In this document: one piece after another, positions 33,691-44,023 of the stretch | Position numbering within the stretch: the stretch's first letter is position 1 | Layout of the letters: each line of letters begins with the position of its first letter | NCBI GenBank assembly: GCA_030549495.1 | Contig: JAUIRK010000778.1 | Coordinates: 1-64,000, forward strand | Length of the DNA: 64,000 bases | Origin: Nectonema munidae | Taxonomy: Eukaryota; Nematomorpha; Nectonematoida; Nectonematidae | Direction: 5' to 3' | The notes under the pieces: model-generated | Told to the model about the DNA's origin: nothing | The model's input: only the letters and a program-made list of their open reading frames with translations | Database searches by the model: none | Made by a program: the position numbers and the translations under genes

Positions 33691-33958
33691 AGAAAAGTAT
33701 AGAAATTTCATCTGTATTTTTATCAATAAGAGCAAAGAAAATTTGTTTATATATAGAGAAACAAACTTGGATAAAGTTAGAGTAAATGGAGAGATCTAAA
33801 TAATCAATATGTAAAACGAGAGAGAAGGAGATATTAGACAACGAATATGAAGGCCTTTAATTTGACAAGCAATTTTCATTATATAAGAGACTAAGTTATA
33901 GTAAGGAATTATATCAAGTTCAAAGAGATTTATGGAAAAGTTGAAATTCTAGAATTCT

Positions 33959-34219
33959 CTAGAAACTATTGAAAATATTACCTAAAGAAATGGATCCATA
34001 AAGATTTGCTAAATCAAAGCTTACTATTTTATAATCAGTTAAATTTGTATGTTGGTTAACATGATAAAATATGTTCACGTGATGTGAAACAATCAGATTG
34101 AGCTGATAAATTACTTCAATTCCTAGCAAAGACAATTTTTCGATTCGGGAATTTACACAATTACAGATATTCGTGAATTCGATTTCATTGCTTTTTTGTG
34201 TTTTAGATATCAGGTACAT
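33959..34219 (-). pseudogene. Possible reverse-transcriptase fragment (Penelope-like?)
   Basis: The 86-residue minus frame contains YKIVSFDLANLYGSI. This looks like the first catalytic-aspartate motif of Penelope-like reverse transcriptases ('SFDVxNLYxxIP'), preceded by a helix-rich stretch of the right length. No second motif (DD box) is seen in the 500 bases that follow. Family assignment is a guess from one motif. Confidence 0.3.
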
Positions 34220-34340
34220 GACTGGAGGGGAGGTGTGAGCTGAATCCCCAAAAGATAATATTGATTTTCATTATTTAGAAGGACTGATAATGGCTTAGCA
34301 CAACCGGATTTATTAATAATAATTAGTTCTTTGATCTTGA

Positions 34341-34755
34341 CCCACTGTGTTAACGGTTCTAAGACAGAATGTCGAAAAGACAATGTATGGAAAAGATAAA
34401 ATGGATAAAGGATTACAATTATACATCAATATAACATTAAAAACAATAAGAATTTTATTTATAAAATATGAAAATACTTTATCATTAATTTAATGGAAAT
34501 TTATAAAAACTTTTAAATCTTGAAGGAAGTTAATTGGTGACTAAGCACTGAAAAATAAATAAATGCATACTCTCTCTCATTATCATTTATCTTCCCTCTG
34601 TCTTTATCATTTATCATTGTCTGTCCGAAATACATTGTACTTTATTCTCTCTTTCATTATCGTTTATCATTTATCTTCCCCCTGTCTTTATCTGTATTCA
34701 AATTGTCTGTTAGACACTTTGTCCATTCGACATTCTGTCCGCACACGGTGTGAAC
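34341..34755. repeat. MITE with GACAGAATGTCGAA ends
   Basis: The left end CACTGTGTTAACGG plus GACAGAATGTCGAAAAGACAA is mirrored at the right by the complement of CACCGTGTGCGGACAG and AATGTCGAATGGACAA. The interior holds two imperfect direct repeats of about 85-90 bp (from 34571 and 34659) built on TATCATTTATCTTCC and CTGTCTTTATC. Non-coding. Confidence 0.6.
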
Positions 34756-35327
34756 AACATTGTTGCTCTCTTTAAAATAAGTTATTTCTTTAATTGAGAC
34801 TATGTTAAAATTTTCAAGTTCAGCATTCATCCTGTTTTTAACACAATTAGAAGCGTTTTAAAAAATTCCCGCAGGAGCTGTGAATGACATTTAAATATAT
34901 AAGCGGATAAATATGATGCCAGGCTTTGCAAACATTTGAGCAAAGATATTAGAAATCAAAATCGGAATCCTTGTTTTCAACAAGTATTGGCATCGGAAAT
35001 TTTTGGCAATTGTCCTATCAAAAGAATTTGTTCGAAAAATTCCCATTTTCAAAAAAATTGGTATGGACTATATTAATATGAATAAATCAGTAAAATTAAA
35101 GTATTAATCTTGTTGGCTACAAGGTAGAGACAAGAAATAAGTCGTTAATACACAGTCGAACGTGAATTAAGAAAGCCACGAGAGAAGTACCCTGAAATTT
35201 CGAATTTTTAGTTTACCTCAAAATCGGTCGTTGTAGACGATTATTAGAGAGGTAGTCGTCAAAACAGGTTTGACTAAACAAAAAAACTTGAAGATGAACT
35301 CCTTAGAATTTTCTAAAAATAGAAGAT
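34756..35327. other. No recognisable feature
   Basis: AT-rich; no motif-bearing frame seen. Confidence 0.5.
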
Positions 35328-35335
35328 TGTCTATA

Positions 35336-36211
35336 TCAGTGTTCCCTAGACTCTTGCAAATTAAAGGCCACTAACCGAAATTACTTTAAATAAACGCCCA
35401 CTTAGACGACATTATTTCGAGGAACGCCCCTTACTTGTGAGTAGGGCAGTTAAAAGTCACTAAAGTCAACTTTTGAAATCTAACAGCACTTATTCCAAAA
35501 CTCGTAAAAAAGTGTGTGTAAAAGAGGCCTAAGTTATTACGTCAAGTCAACTTTTTTAATAGTCTATTTTTGTAAGTAATCTACATTTTGTAAAAATTTA
35601 ATAAGTTAACAAACAAAGAGCAAGTGTTTAACAATTTTGGAATTGATTTTATATACTAAAGAGTTCACAAACCAGCTAAAAAAAATATTTGATTTTTATA
35701 GTTATTTGACAAATCATTTTTAATATAGATAAAAAATTTGGCTCATCCAAATTTTTTACAAATAAAGTCAAATTTTGAAGTCGTTGGGCAAATTTTTAAA
35801 GATTTTATAGGTCAACTTTTGTCCTATAAAATCTAAAATTTTTTGCCCCTACTTATAAGGTATATTTTCCATTGGAATGAAAAGATGGACTTCCATGTGA
35901 CCCAGAAGTGTGATGTTTATCTTGCAAATTTAAATGTTGTTTGATATTAGTAAAATGAATTCTGATAGCAACGCTCTCACGTTATCTATACGCTATCTTT
36001 CATTGCCTAAAATTTTATTTACAACACTAAATCCACTTTCTACGATGCGATCTGTTAGAAAGATCGAAGTATTTTAGTCACTTCCGAAAATATATCAAAT
36101 TCAATGGTATAGATTTAGTACCTAATACTTAAAATTTAGCTAACTTTTCATAGAGCCTCTAAGAATTTCAAAACGCCCCTTTGGCTGCAGCACACATTTT
36201 GGGAACCCGTG
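35336..36211 (-). mobile_element. hAT element remnant, 876 bp
   Basis: A perfect 8-bp duplication, GTCTATAT at 35328-35335 and 36212-36219, flanks the element. The left terminus CAGTGTTCCCTAGACT and the reverse-complemented right terminus CACGGGTTCCCAAAATG pair imperfectly. On the minus strand, about 36058-35935, it encodes TDRIVESGFSVVNKILGNER and, after a stop, RIDNVRALLSEFILL, which is the hAT C-terminal dimerisation domain. The rest of the transposase is gone, so it is an internally deleted copy. Confidence 0.85.
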
Positions 36212-36416
36212 GTCTATATCATGGGTTCTTAACCTGAAGTCGCATGTCCGGTTCCAACGAAAATTGCAATTTTGATCAATTTCATCTTATATCGTCTTTT
36301 TATTTTTTTTCTTCATTTCACTATTTTACAACTCAATCCTATTCAAATTGCGAGTTTCTTGTTTGATACTTTTCGATTTGATAAATATTCAAAGTATTTG
36401 TATTAACGCCTTAACG

Positions 36417-36515
36417 ACCAAAATAATCAAAAGATATCTAGTGTAATGCTAGATAAATATTATGTGCTTTTATTTTTGTAAAGTCGACATATGTCGACTG
36501 TGGTCGATAACCGGC
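36417..36515. mobile_element. piggyBac-type MITE, copy 2
   Basis: TTAA (36413-36416) is followed by CGCCTTAACGACCA. The right end reads TGGTCGATAACCGG and is followed by CTAA, a one-base change from TTAA. Just inside the right end is a perfect 16-bp palindrome, GTCGACATATGTCGAC. About 99 bp, non-coding; it matches the layout of the copies at 32461, 43891 and 61024. Confidence 0.65.
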
Positions 36516-36667
36516 TAAAAAACTAAATATTTTCTACCAATCATTACAAAGCATTAGTAAGATTAGCAGATGACAATTACTCACTAAAATGTCTTAAGCG
36601 CGGATCCAAAGATTTCATTACAATTTATAGGAAGTTCATACCTGAAAAAATAAGAAATCCCAAACTA

Positions 36668-37962
36668 CAGGGTGCCAAACAATGATTACCCCAACCCTTC
36701 GCCAGAGTAAACTAAGCATCATAGGAAAAACAAAAGTACCCATAGATAACACAATTTATTGTTGGTTTACACTCACAAACTCAATATTAAGTCTTTCTTT
36801 CATTGGCGTCACGAAAAACTTGAAAGGCAAAAGTTGCTAAAAAAGCTTCGTGTTGAATTCCATTTCTGACAGGACAGCATTAATGCGATCTTAAATGCTG
36901 GTATGGCCAAATTGAGGTGCTAGAGTTTCAGACAGCATAATTTTTAACCTTGTTCTTCAGGATGGATCCGGCGTTTTCACAGACATTCAGATTGGTAGAA
37001 TTACTGTGCCACTTTTCATTACCAAAGAAATGGATGTTGTACTTAAGAAAGTTCTGGGTTCGAACCTCTTTCATGCACGCTGCTTTGTGACGCAGAAAGG
37101 TAACCAGAATAACGTTCAGAGATTTAGGTTTTGAATAAAGGGGAAAATGAGATCCTAATCTCCGTAAAATAATCGCCATCCTAACTTTGTACACGAGGCT
37201 CCATCATCCGCCGCGCAATAAAGAAGACAAAAATGATAGCACATTCATGACTTTTGATCAATTAACGATGGAGGTTTTCATCCCCAGTAAATGACCAGAT
37301 TCCATCGTTCTGAAAATTAGCTCGCCTCATGACGAAAAATTCATCCCTCACTGCCAAATAGAGGAAGCTGCCTTCGTCTCAGTCTTTCAAGGAATCCACA
37401 AAACAAAGGCGATCTTAAATGTTCACTTGGATTTCACGATACTTGGGAATGTTGTTGTTAGCCCCTTGATTTCACTATCTCATTATCAGTGTAATCAATC
37501 AGTTCATTACAGAGAAGAAAAAATTAAAATTGGAATGTCATTGTCTTTGACGAAATATCGAATAACTTCCCGACTCTTAGATTTTTCACGGCGTTGTTGC
37601 TTTGCTTGGCTAAGTTGCGTGTAGGTTTTCCTCAGTGATAATCTTCTTTGACTCCTGAGACAAAACTTCCCCGTGCCTCCCTTAAAATCACAATCATCTA
37701 CAGTCCTATTCCAGTTACGCTTGACAAAGTCGTCAGATCTCCCAAGCCATAGATAACACCGTTCAAAACAACGCAGAGAGATAAATGGGGCACGGGCATT
37801 ACGAAAAGTATCCTCCACTATAAGTTAATAGGTTTAGCACAGCAGTACAAATGTTGGTACTGGCAAGGAATTAGATGTGCTTTCAGATTTTGTGTTCACA
37901 CTTCGCGCTATTATAGTATTTGCACCGCAATGGGGGGGGGGGGGGGGGTATTATTGTTTGGC
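36668..37962 (-). mobile_element. Tc1/mariner-like transposon relic
   Basis: The left end is TA followed by CAGGGTGCCAAACAATGATT and then ACCCC; the reverse-complemented right side reads GCCAAACAATAATACCCCCC. The shared stretch is about 18 bases, and the outermost right bases are lost. The right end includes a run of about 17 G. On the minus strand the interior encodes transposase pieces: FCLRSQRRLSLRKTYTQLS (37700-37640) and, at 37194-36928, QNFLKYNIHFFGNEKWHSNS followed by TNLNVCENAGSILKNKVK (the family's 'W...SPDLN..EN.WS.LK' block), then a degraded C-terminus. Many frame changes; the catalytic middle is badly decayed. Confidence 0.75.
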
Positions 37963-38414
37963 TTTATTTTTATATGAATCTGCTAAGAAGCCGTTAAATA
38001 AAATGATTTTTAATATAGATGAGGAAAAATAATAAAAAATAAGTAATTTATTAATTGAATAACCAAAATTTTAAATGTTAATTTAATTTACTCGTGGTTA
38101 TAAAAAATTATTTGAATCGGGTAAATCGATGAAATTAGTTTCTTATAAATAAAGAAATTAAAAGTATGAGCGTTTATTAATCATCAAAAACATAAAAGTA
38201 AAATAGATTGAATATGAGCATTAAGTATAAAATAGTGAGACTTGACTTCTGTGCATGATGCGAGATAAAACAGATAATGTGAGTAATGTGAAAATTTATT
38301 TTTTAAAAGGTATAAGTCACAAACACTTAAGACTTTCGCATATATAACGTAGGCGATACACAAGGAAATGTAGTGCAGCATCTCCTGAGAAGGTGAAAAG
38401 GAAAGAGAAGATAG

Positions 38415-39140
38415 TCATGCTCTAATTGCCTCAATGTTTCGGCACAAAACGGACCTGACATCGGATACGAAGCGCAACGCGTCTAGAAACGGCAAGAGAT
38501 TTAGAAGGCATTGGTCGTAGGGATCTGTGAACCAGGATTTGATGGGAATCGCGTTATTTGGAAACGATTTATAGGCAACGGGACTGTTATCAATGATAAA
38601 AATGCTTGACAAGTCAGAGGAAATGGCGGTCAGATCTTTAGTGAAACTGCCCCCGTCAAATTTACAATGTTGTCTGTAATATCTTCTGCGCAAAATATTG
38701 TTTTTGTTATCGAGTTTGTCTGCCACGCCAGATCCGTATATCTCAACGCTTGCCGTGTAAACAACTAACTCATACCACTGACTAATCACTTCCAAGAAGT
38801 AGTCCACGTGTGGCCTTTTATAAATATAGAAGCGAACAGGATGTCTGTCGATGTTTACGCGAAGTGTGAAATCGGGGGACGATAGTGGTCTATCATTTTT
38901 CCAAAAAATTATGTTACCATGATAAGAGTGGATAAGAGTTTCATCGAGGTCTAATATTAAAATTTTTTTGGGAACCAGGCTTAGGTGATGTCTTGATATA
39001 GGAGATAGGGGTAGAGCAATATACTTGAAGGATTCATATTGAATTGACTTGCGAGTAATGTTTTTGTAGAAGGATAACAATTTCAAAAACAAGATTTGTA
39101 TTAAATGAGAAATCTGGGAAAATAATATCTTTATTGCCAT
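38415..39140 (-). CDS. CTDNEP1: CTD nuclear envelope phosphatase 1 (Dullard)
   Basis: A complete 241-residue HAD-family phosphatase. An N-terminal hydrophobic anchor (about residues 4-24) is followed by [12 protein letters not shown] (human ILPLSPVSRNRL) and the catalytic DLDETLIH (D64 nucleophile, D66 acid/base). The rest is close to human CTDNEP1: [67 protein letters not shown] and [21 protein letters not shown]. Length and order match the animal proteins (about 240-245 residues). In animals it sits in the nuclear envelope/ER with CNEP1R1 and dephosphorylates lipin, so it controls lipid synthesis and nuclear membrane growth; it also restrains BMP signalling. The frame has no introns and all key residues. 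Complementary poly(A) signals occur at 38295-38300 and 38173-38178. Confidence 0.95.
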   Translation of the reverse strand: MAIKILFSQISHLIQILFLKLLSFYKNITRKSIQYESFKYIALPLSPISRHHLSLVPKKILILDLDETLIHSYHGNIIFWKNDRPLSSPDFTLRVNIDRHPVRFYIYKRPHVDYFLEVISQWYELVVYTASVEIYGSGVADKLDNKNNILRRRYYRQHCKFDGGSFTKDLTAISSDLSSIFIIDNSPVAYKSFPNNAIPIKSWFTDPYDQCLLNLLPFLDALRFVSDVRSVLCRNIEAIRA

Positions 39141-40214
39141 GAAGCTTCAGGATTCACTTCAAATATTAAATAAAATCTAAATTCTATCATTTAAACCATG
39201 TTAAAATTAAATAAATTTAAAAAGAAAAATAATGAGGAAAAAACATAACCTGTTTACATAAACGCAGCTATGGAAAAGAATTTTCGAATAAAAACTAAAT
39301 AAAAGTAACCTAGTTCAAACTAAATAACAATTTAAACAAACTGATAGAAAAGAAGATGTAATAACTTATAAAAAAAATCAAATAAGAATCACCAGGTGAT
39401 TTGATCTAAATTAAAAGGAGGCTGGGAAGTCATGAATATTTCTTCTTTGCATTTATTACAAGTTCACTGTTTCAAATCTAAATTAATTTAACTCCTAGGA
39501 CACGATCATGTCGAATAGACATTTCTCAAGCTTATTAAAACGAAATTTGCTGTTTACTCATTTTAACAGCTTTTGTTTTCAAAAAAGACACCTCCCCTTA
39601 AACTTGATACACTTTTAGTTTTTCTTGGATTTGACCATAAGTTATAAAAAATACACTGAAAAAAGACAAAAAATCGTCAATTAGTCGTGTTTTCTATTTT
39701 TTTCCACTAAACAAAATTTTCATTTTACAAAGAGCTTTTGTTCTCAAAAATACTCCCTCCCACACACACACACGGAAGAACAGAAAATGAGGCTATTTAG
39801 TAGTGCTTTTTATTGTCCTAGGACACCCTCATGTTTTTTTAAATGAGTAACTAAAATTAAGAGATCAAAATTTTAGAACTTGACCTTTTATTTTGTGATA
39901 ATATTCTGTTTCATAAATCTAATACTATCACTGGTATACTTTTTGTCAAAAAATATATAGAAAAAAAAGCTTGCAAAAATTAAAAGAAACATACTAGATA
40001 TTTATATTGATGACTTTATCAAAAATTAGAAATATTTTACATGTTTTTATTCATAGAGTATATATTATTGTAATTTTTCGTTAGTGAAGAATTATGAATA
40101 CTCCAACGCATAGATGTGTTTGGCATATGTTTTGATCAATGTATCGAAAATTTGCAAATTTTTTGAATTGAACTTAATTTTGAATTTGAAATTATGGTTG
40201 GATTTTATTTTTGG
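39141..40214. other. No recognisable feature
   Basis: Upstream of CTDNEP1 on its strand, so it may contain the promoter. I see no clear TATA box or other element, only a short CA run at 39760-39771. Confidence 0.4.
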
Positions 40215-41410
40215 TCAATCAAAATCAGGTGGGCACATCCGGGGGCGAGAATCTATCAAAGTCCACAGCGAAGGTTGAATGTGCCCAACCAAGTGTGAAA
40301 ATTGCTGATTCCAACTTTCACACAAGTCGTTTGTTCGGTCTTCTCCTGCTATAGTTATGTCATTGACATTCCAGATTGCTGGTGGAAACAGAGGTGGTCT
40401 CTGTCTAATTCGTACAGGTTGGATCTGTCCATCGGCAGAATGAGGTAGTTGAATGCGATAGAAAGATCCAGTTACATATGCTGAATCAAAATATTCTACG
40501 AGAGCTTCTGTTCCTTGGGGAATATTTTCCCGTAAGAACTCCATCCCAGCAGGAACCTCGTTTACAGGAAGGAAAGCTAGAGCGTCTAACATTCCGGAGA
40601 AAAGTCTAACATCATCATCATCTTTGTAAAGTCTTGTAAGCCCCAATTGCTGAATTTTACGCCAAGTGTTCTGTGTTAGGTGGAAGAAGCATCCTTGGCT
40701 ACTGACATGTGGACCCAACACATTGTGTGGCTTGAATAATAGCTTGTTCAAAATCAGGTACAACTGTCGGGTCTGGATTGAATCCTAATTGATTACATTT
40801 GTTCAAAACAGCCTGAAGCATTTCCTCATATGTTGACTGTATTTTATTTGGAAGCAATGAATAAACACAAGAAACTGCTGTTTCACCTAATGGTGCACGA
40901 ATCACATAAACTTGTTGAAATACTGGGGGTGACAAGGAAAAGTTACCATCCATGAATCATTTACAGCTGCGAGCTAGCTGCTGAAGAGCAACATCTGCTG
41001 CAAACACCAAAAGACGATTTCGGGCAGAGTCTGATCCACCGTCGTAGATAAGAAAGTTTTTGGAATCTGTGCCTCCTGTTGTTGTCCACTCATCAGGGAT
41101 AACAAGACTTCATTGTTTCGCTGCTGTCGAAGCGCACACGAACTTGATCTTTGGCCTGCATAATCGCACTGCTCAAAATCTGGGAAGGCCTTTCTCTAGT
41201 TGTCTCAGCTTTCTCACGCATTTTGATCAATTCTGAATGTACATCAGCTTCATGGCTATGCAGTGTGCTGTGACATGAACGTCATTACTTAAGTCTGTTG
41301 TCACCTTTGCAGGTTTTAAGTTTCCTTCGTGAACCTCCCATCGGATACGAAGTCTTCTTTGCTGCTTTTTTTGTATAGACGTCTCCCTCAAAACACAACT
41401 TATCTTCACA
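40215..41410 (-). mobile_element. MULE transposase relic
   Basis: The minus strand carries the core of a Mutator-like (MULE) transposase. In order these are WTTTGG near 41085, FAADVALQQLA, MDGNFSLSPPVF (first catalytic Asp; family 'MDGTF'), VYVIRAPLGETAVSCVYSLL, PTVVPDFEQAI (second Asp), GCFFHLTQNTWRKIQQLGL, FLPVNEVPAGMEFL and TNDLCESWNQQFSHLVGH (third acidic residue region). The reading shifts frame near 40700-40760 and again upstream of 40953, so the gene is broken. A basic stretch near 41230-41400 may be the N-terminal zinc-finger part. Terminal repeats were not found. Confidence 0.85.
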
Positions 41411-42021
41411 TTTGTTATTTTTTATTATCTCCATGATAGCTTTGTAAAATAAGTTATGAGTGCGATCGAAATATTATTATAGAAATAAATATCATAAGAA
41501 TATTTCAGAATTGAAAAGAATACAGATAAAAATACGACAAATATTATTGAGTAGTACATAAAGAGGTGATATTCACATATGAACATTTACAGATGAGAGT
41601 GAAACAAAAATTATTCTGTAGTATAATATAAAGTGGTGCTTTCGTTCAAAATACGGATGAAAGTACAACAAAAATTATTGCCTAGTATGATAATATAAAA
41701 AGATTATATTCACATATGAACACTTCTGCTTAAAATACAGATGAAAGTACAACAAAAATTATTGTGTAGAATGATGAGGGTCAAGACTTCCGCTCAAAAC
41801 TTTTGCATGCAATGGGGTGTCCTCGTTCTCATTTTGAGGAGAGCTTTTGTCAGGGGGATTTTGTCCAGGGGAGGAGGAGGGGGGGAGGGAGAGGATTTGT
41901 CCTACCTCCACCGTATGGTGCCCCCGTGCACCTTATGCGATATCAGTTTTCGAAAATTTCTCCAATGAAAGGATCAAGAAAGTATAAATAATGTTGCTCA
42001 AGTTTTTTAAGTTTTTAAATT
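41411..42021. other. No gene; tandem-like AT repeats and G-tract
   Basis: The phrases CACATATGAACA and GATGAAAGTACAACAAAAATT recur at about 41570-41760, suggesting a degraded tandem repeat of about 60-70 bp. The G-tract at 41865-41890 belongs with the MITE end at 42022. Confidence 0.4.
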
Positions 42022-42060
42022 GTGCCACCCCCTATCAACTTTTTTCTGGCGACGCCACTG
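42022..42060 (-). repeat. End of CAGTGGCGTAGCC-type MITE
   Basis: The reverse complement reads CAGTGGCGTCGCCAGAAAAA, then a short spacer and TAGGGGGTGGCAC. It matches the family ends at 5007 and 6490. The left end of this copy probably lies near the G-tract at 41865 but is not defined. Confidence 0.55.
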
Positions 42061-42987
42061 CTTCTCTCTAATTTGTATTTAGAGTTAAATTCTCAAATTT
42101 ATTGTCTTTTTTGGAAGACGCTTGAAAGTCCACCCCCTCCAATAATTTCAAAGATGTCCGCCTCTGAATCAATCACATTTTTCTCATATAAACATCGCAG
42201 GGTGTCTAGTAGACTCGTTTCCTTCAGACTACAAAACAAAAAGGCTTTTTTTTATATTTTTGCTATGGGGAAATTATCGATTAAATTTTATTTTGGACAA
42301 ATGAAAACGTGAAAATTAAAAATGGAATTATTAATAAGTTTTCAAAAGAAGACTTTTCAATACTTTGGGTTTCATTTATTGATGAATACAGACAAAGATA
42401 AACATGTTAGAATTCAAAGTTTTAATAAAAGTTTAAAACATATATAAAAGACCAATATGGTGTTTACATTAACTCCTTTTCTTATAATAAGTATCTTTAA
42501 ATTGGATGTTACTTGGTCCCAGGAAAAGTGGAATACACGGAAGTCTTAGATATAAAAGGGAACAAAAAATTAAGAAAGTTAGAAATGACGGAACATATAT
42601 TTCATGCGAAAAACTAATTTTTAAAACAGCAGGTATGTTCACTTTCATGGTAAAAAAATTTTGATTGTTGCGGATGATATTTATGATATTTTCTTAATCC
42701 TTATCAAGGTATTCTTGAGCTTGTATACCAAATAATGAAAAAAATTTTGAATTCAGGAATGAATCTGATTGCTGATAGCTATTTTTTAAAATAAAAATGT
42801 TACTTGATATGCATATTAACTAGTTATAATATTTAGAAGAGATAATATAAACTCTTTTGATTTATAGACTATTATTTGATAACATAAACTTGAAAACATG
42901 TGCATAAAAATTAGAATACAATACGACTCAAAGTTTATAAAAAAGATAAATAAAATTGTTAAAAGCCTGCTTCCATTTATACTATCT
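42061..42987. other. No recognisable feature
   Basis: AT-rich; no family motif in the short frames. Confidence 0.5.
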
Positions 42988-42995
42988 ACTAAGAC

Positions 42996-43166
42996 TCCAG
43001 AGGGGGGGGCAAGAGGAGCAGTGCCCCCCAAATACCTTTTCTGCCCCCCCCCCCCCCAAATAATTTTATTTCCAATATGCTTGCCCCCCTAAATTCCTTG
43101 CATGCCCCCCCCCCCCTAAATTCCTTACATGCCCCCCCCAACTTCCATTTTTTGGCTACGCCACTG
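42996..43166 (-). mobile_element. hAT-type G/C-tract MITE
   Basis: Same family as 6490 but in the opposite orientation: the right end GGCTACGCCACTG is the inverse of its left terminus. The 8-bp flanks ACTAAGAC (42988-42995) and ACTAAGAG (43167-43174) match at 7 of 8. The interior is C-runs separated by AAATTCCTTGCATG-type spacers repeated two or three times, so the element has grown an internal minisatellite. The left terminus lacks about 12 bases of the family end. Confidence 0.75.
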
Positions 43167-43174
43167 ACTAAGAG

Positions 43175-43886
43175 TAAGAATTTTTCCGATTTCTTGTTTC
43201 CTGGAATAAAGGTAAAGTTTTTACAAATTTTATATATTATTTTAAATTCGCCCTATTGAATTCATATTCTTATGCAAAAATTTTTAGGTTGATTCTATCA
43301 AATAATAACTTTGAGATCAAAACTATTTTCATTTCTATATTATAATACTCTAATGTCTGTCTGTCATAACCAATCAATGATATTCTAGAAAATAAAGGAA
43401 CTCATCACATCACAAAAAAGCAAAGGTTTAAGGGTTAAACGCTAACTCCAAAATCCAACGCATGATACCATAAAAAATGATTACGCAAATAAAGCGCTTA
43501 AGCAAACAATCAAATACTTCTCATTTATAGTTTTTTTAATATTTTATTTTCAAATAGCTGATCAAGATTTTCATATAGCTTATTCTGAAGTAAAAAATCA
43601 AAGCATTAATAGATAACTTTTAAAGGTGAATGAAACTATAGAGGTTTTCTGCTAAATGCATTTGGCTAAAAGGCAAGGATGAACAATAAAAATCTTGGGA
43701 AGACTAAAATTCGCAAAGCGAAAATAAGTAGAAAATGCCCATGAGAATGAGATATGCCAATTTATAAACTTTTCCTCGGTTTAGACACGCTATTAAAATT
43801 TTAATATTTTAAAGACATCACTTTTTTTTTATATCAGTTATCAAATTGGTAACAAATTTAATATTTAAATATATTTACTAATGCCA
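43175..43886. other. No recognisable feature
   Basis: AT-rich; nothing identified. Confidence 0.5.
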
Positions 43887-43890
43887 TTAA

Positions 43891-44019
43891 CCCATTTACG
43901 ACCAATGTTCCTATTTTGGAACATAAGTAATTTCATCTTAATTTGCTTTTTTCAATGACTTTGAATATAAATCGTCTGCGTTTTTTAGATATCGTCTGCT
44001 TTGCTTGGTCTTAAATGGG
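43891..44019. mobile_element. piggyBac-type MITE, copy 3
   Basis: A 129-bp element with exact TTAA on both sides (43887-43890 and 44020-44023). The ends CCCATTTACGACCAA and, reverse-complemented, CCCATTTAAGACCAAG form the terminal repeat. Directly inside the left end lies the hairpin TGTTCC-TATTTT-GGAACA. The interior (TTGCTTTTTTCAAT, AAATCGTCTGC, AGATATCGTCTGCTTT) aligns along its length with the copy at 32461, although the hairpin differs. Non-coding. Confidence 0.85.
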
Positions 44020-44023
44020 TTAA

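Noticed and set aside
34563-34775. Open frame rich in His, Leu, Ser and Tyr
   Set aside because: It is the translation of the low-complexity direct repeats of a MITE.
37932-37949. Long G-run as a regulatory quadruplex of the neighbouring phosphatase gene
   Set aside because: It lies in the decayed end of a Tc1-like relic, downstream of the gene, so a regulatory role is not supported.
42816-43092. Open frames on both strands with Pro/Gly runs
   Set aside because: They are translations of the G/C-tract MITE at 42996-43166.
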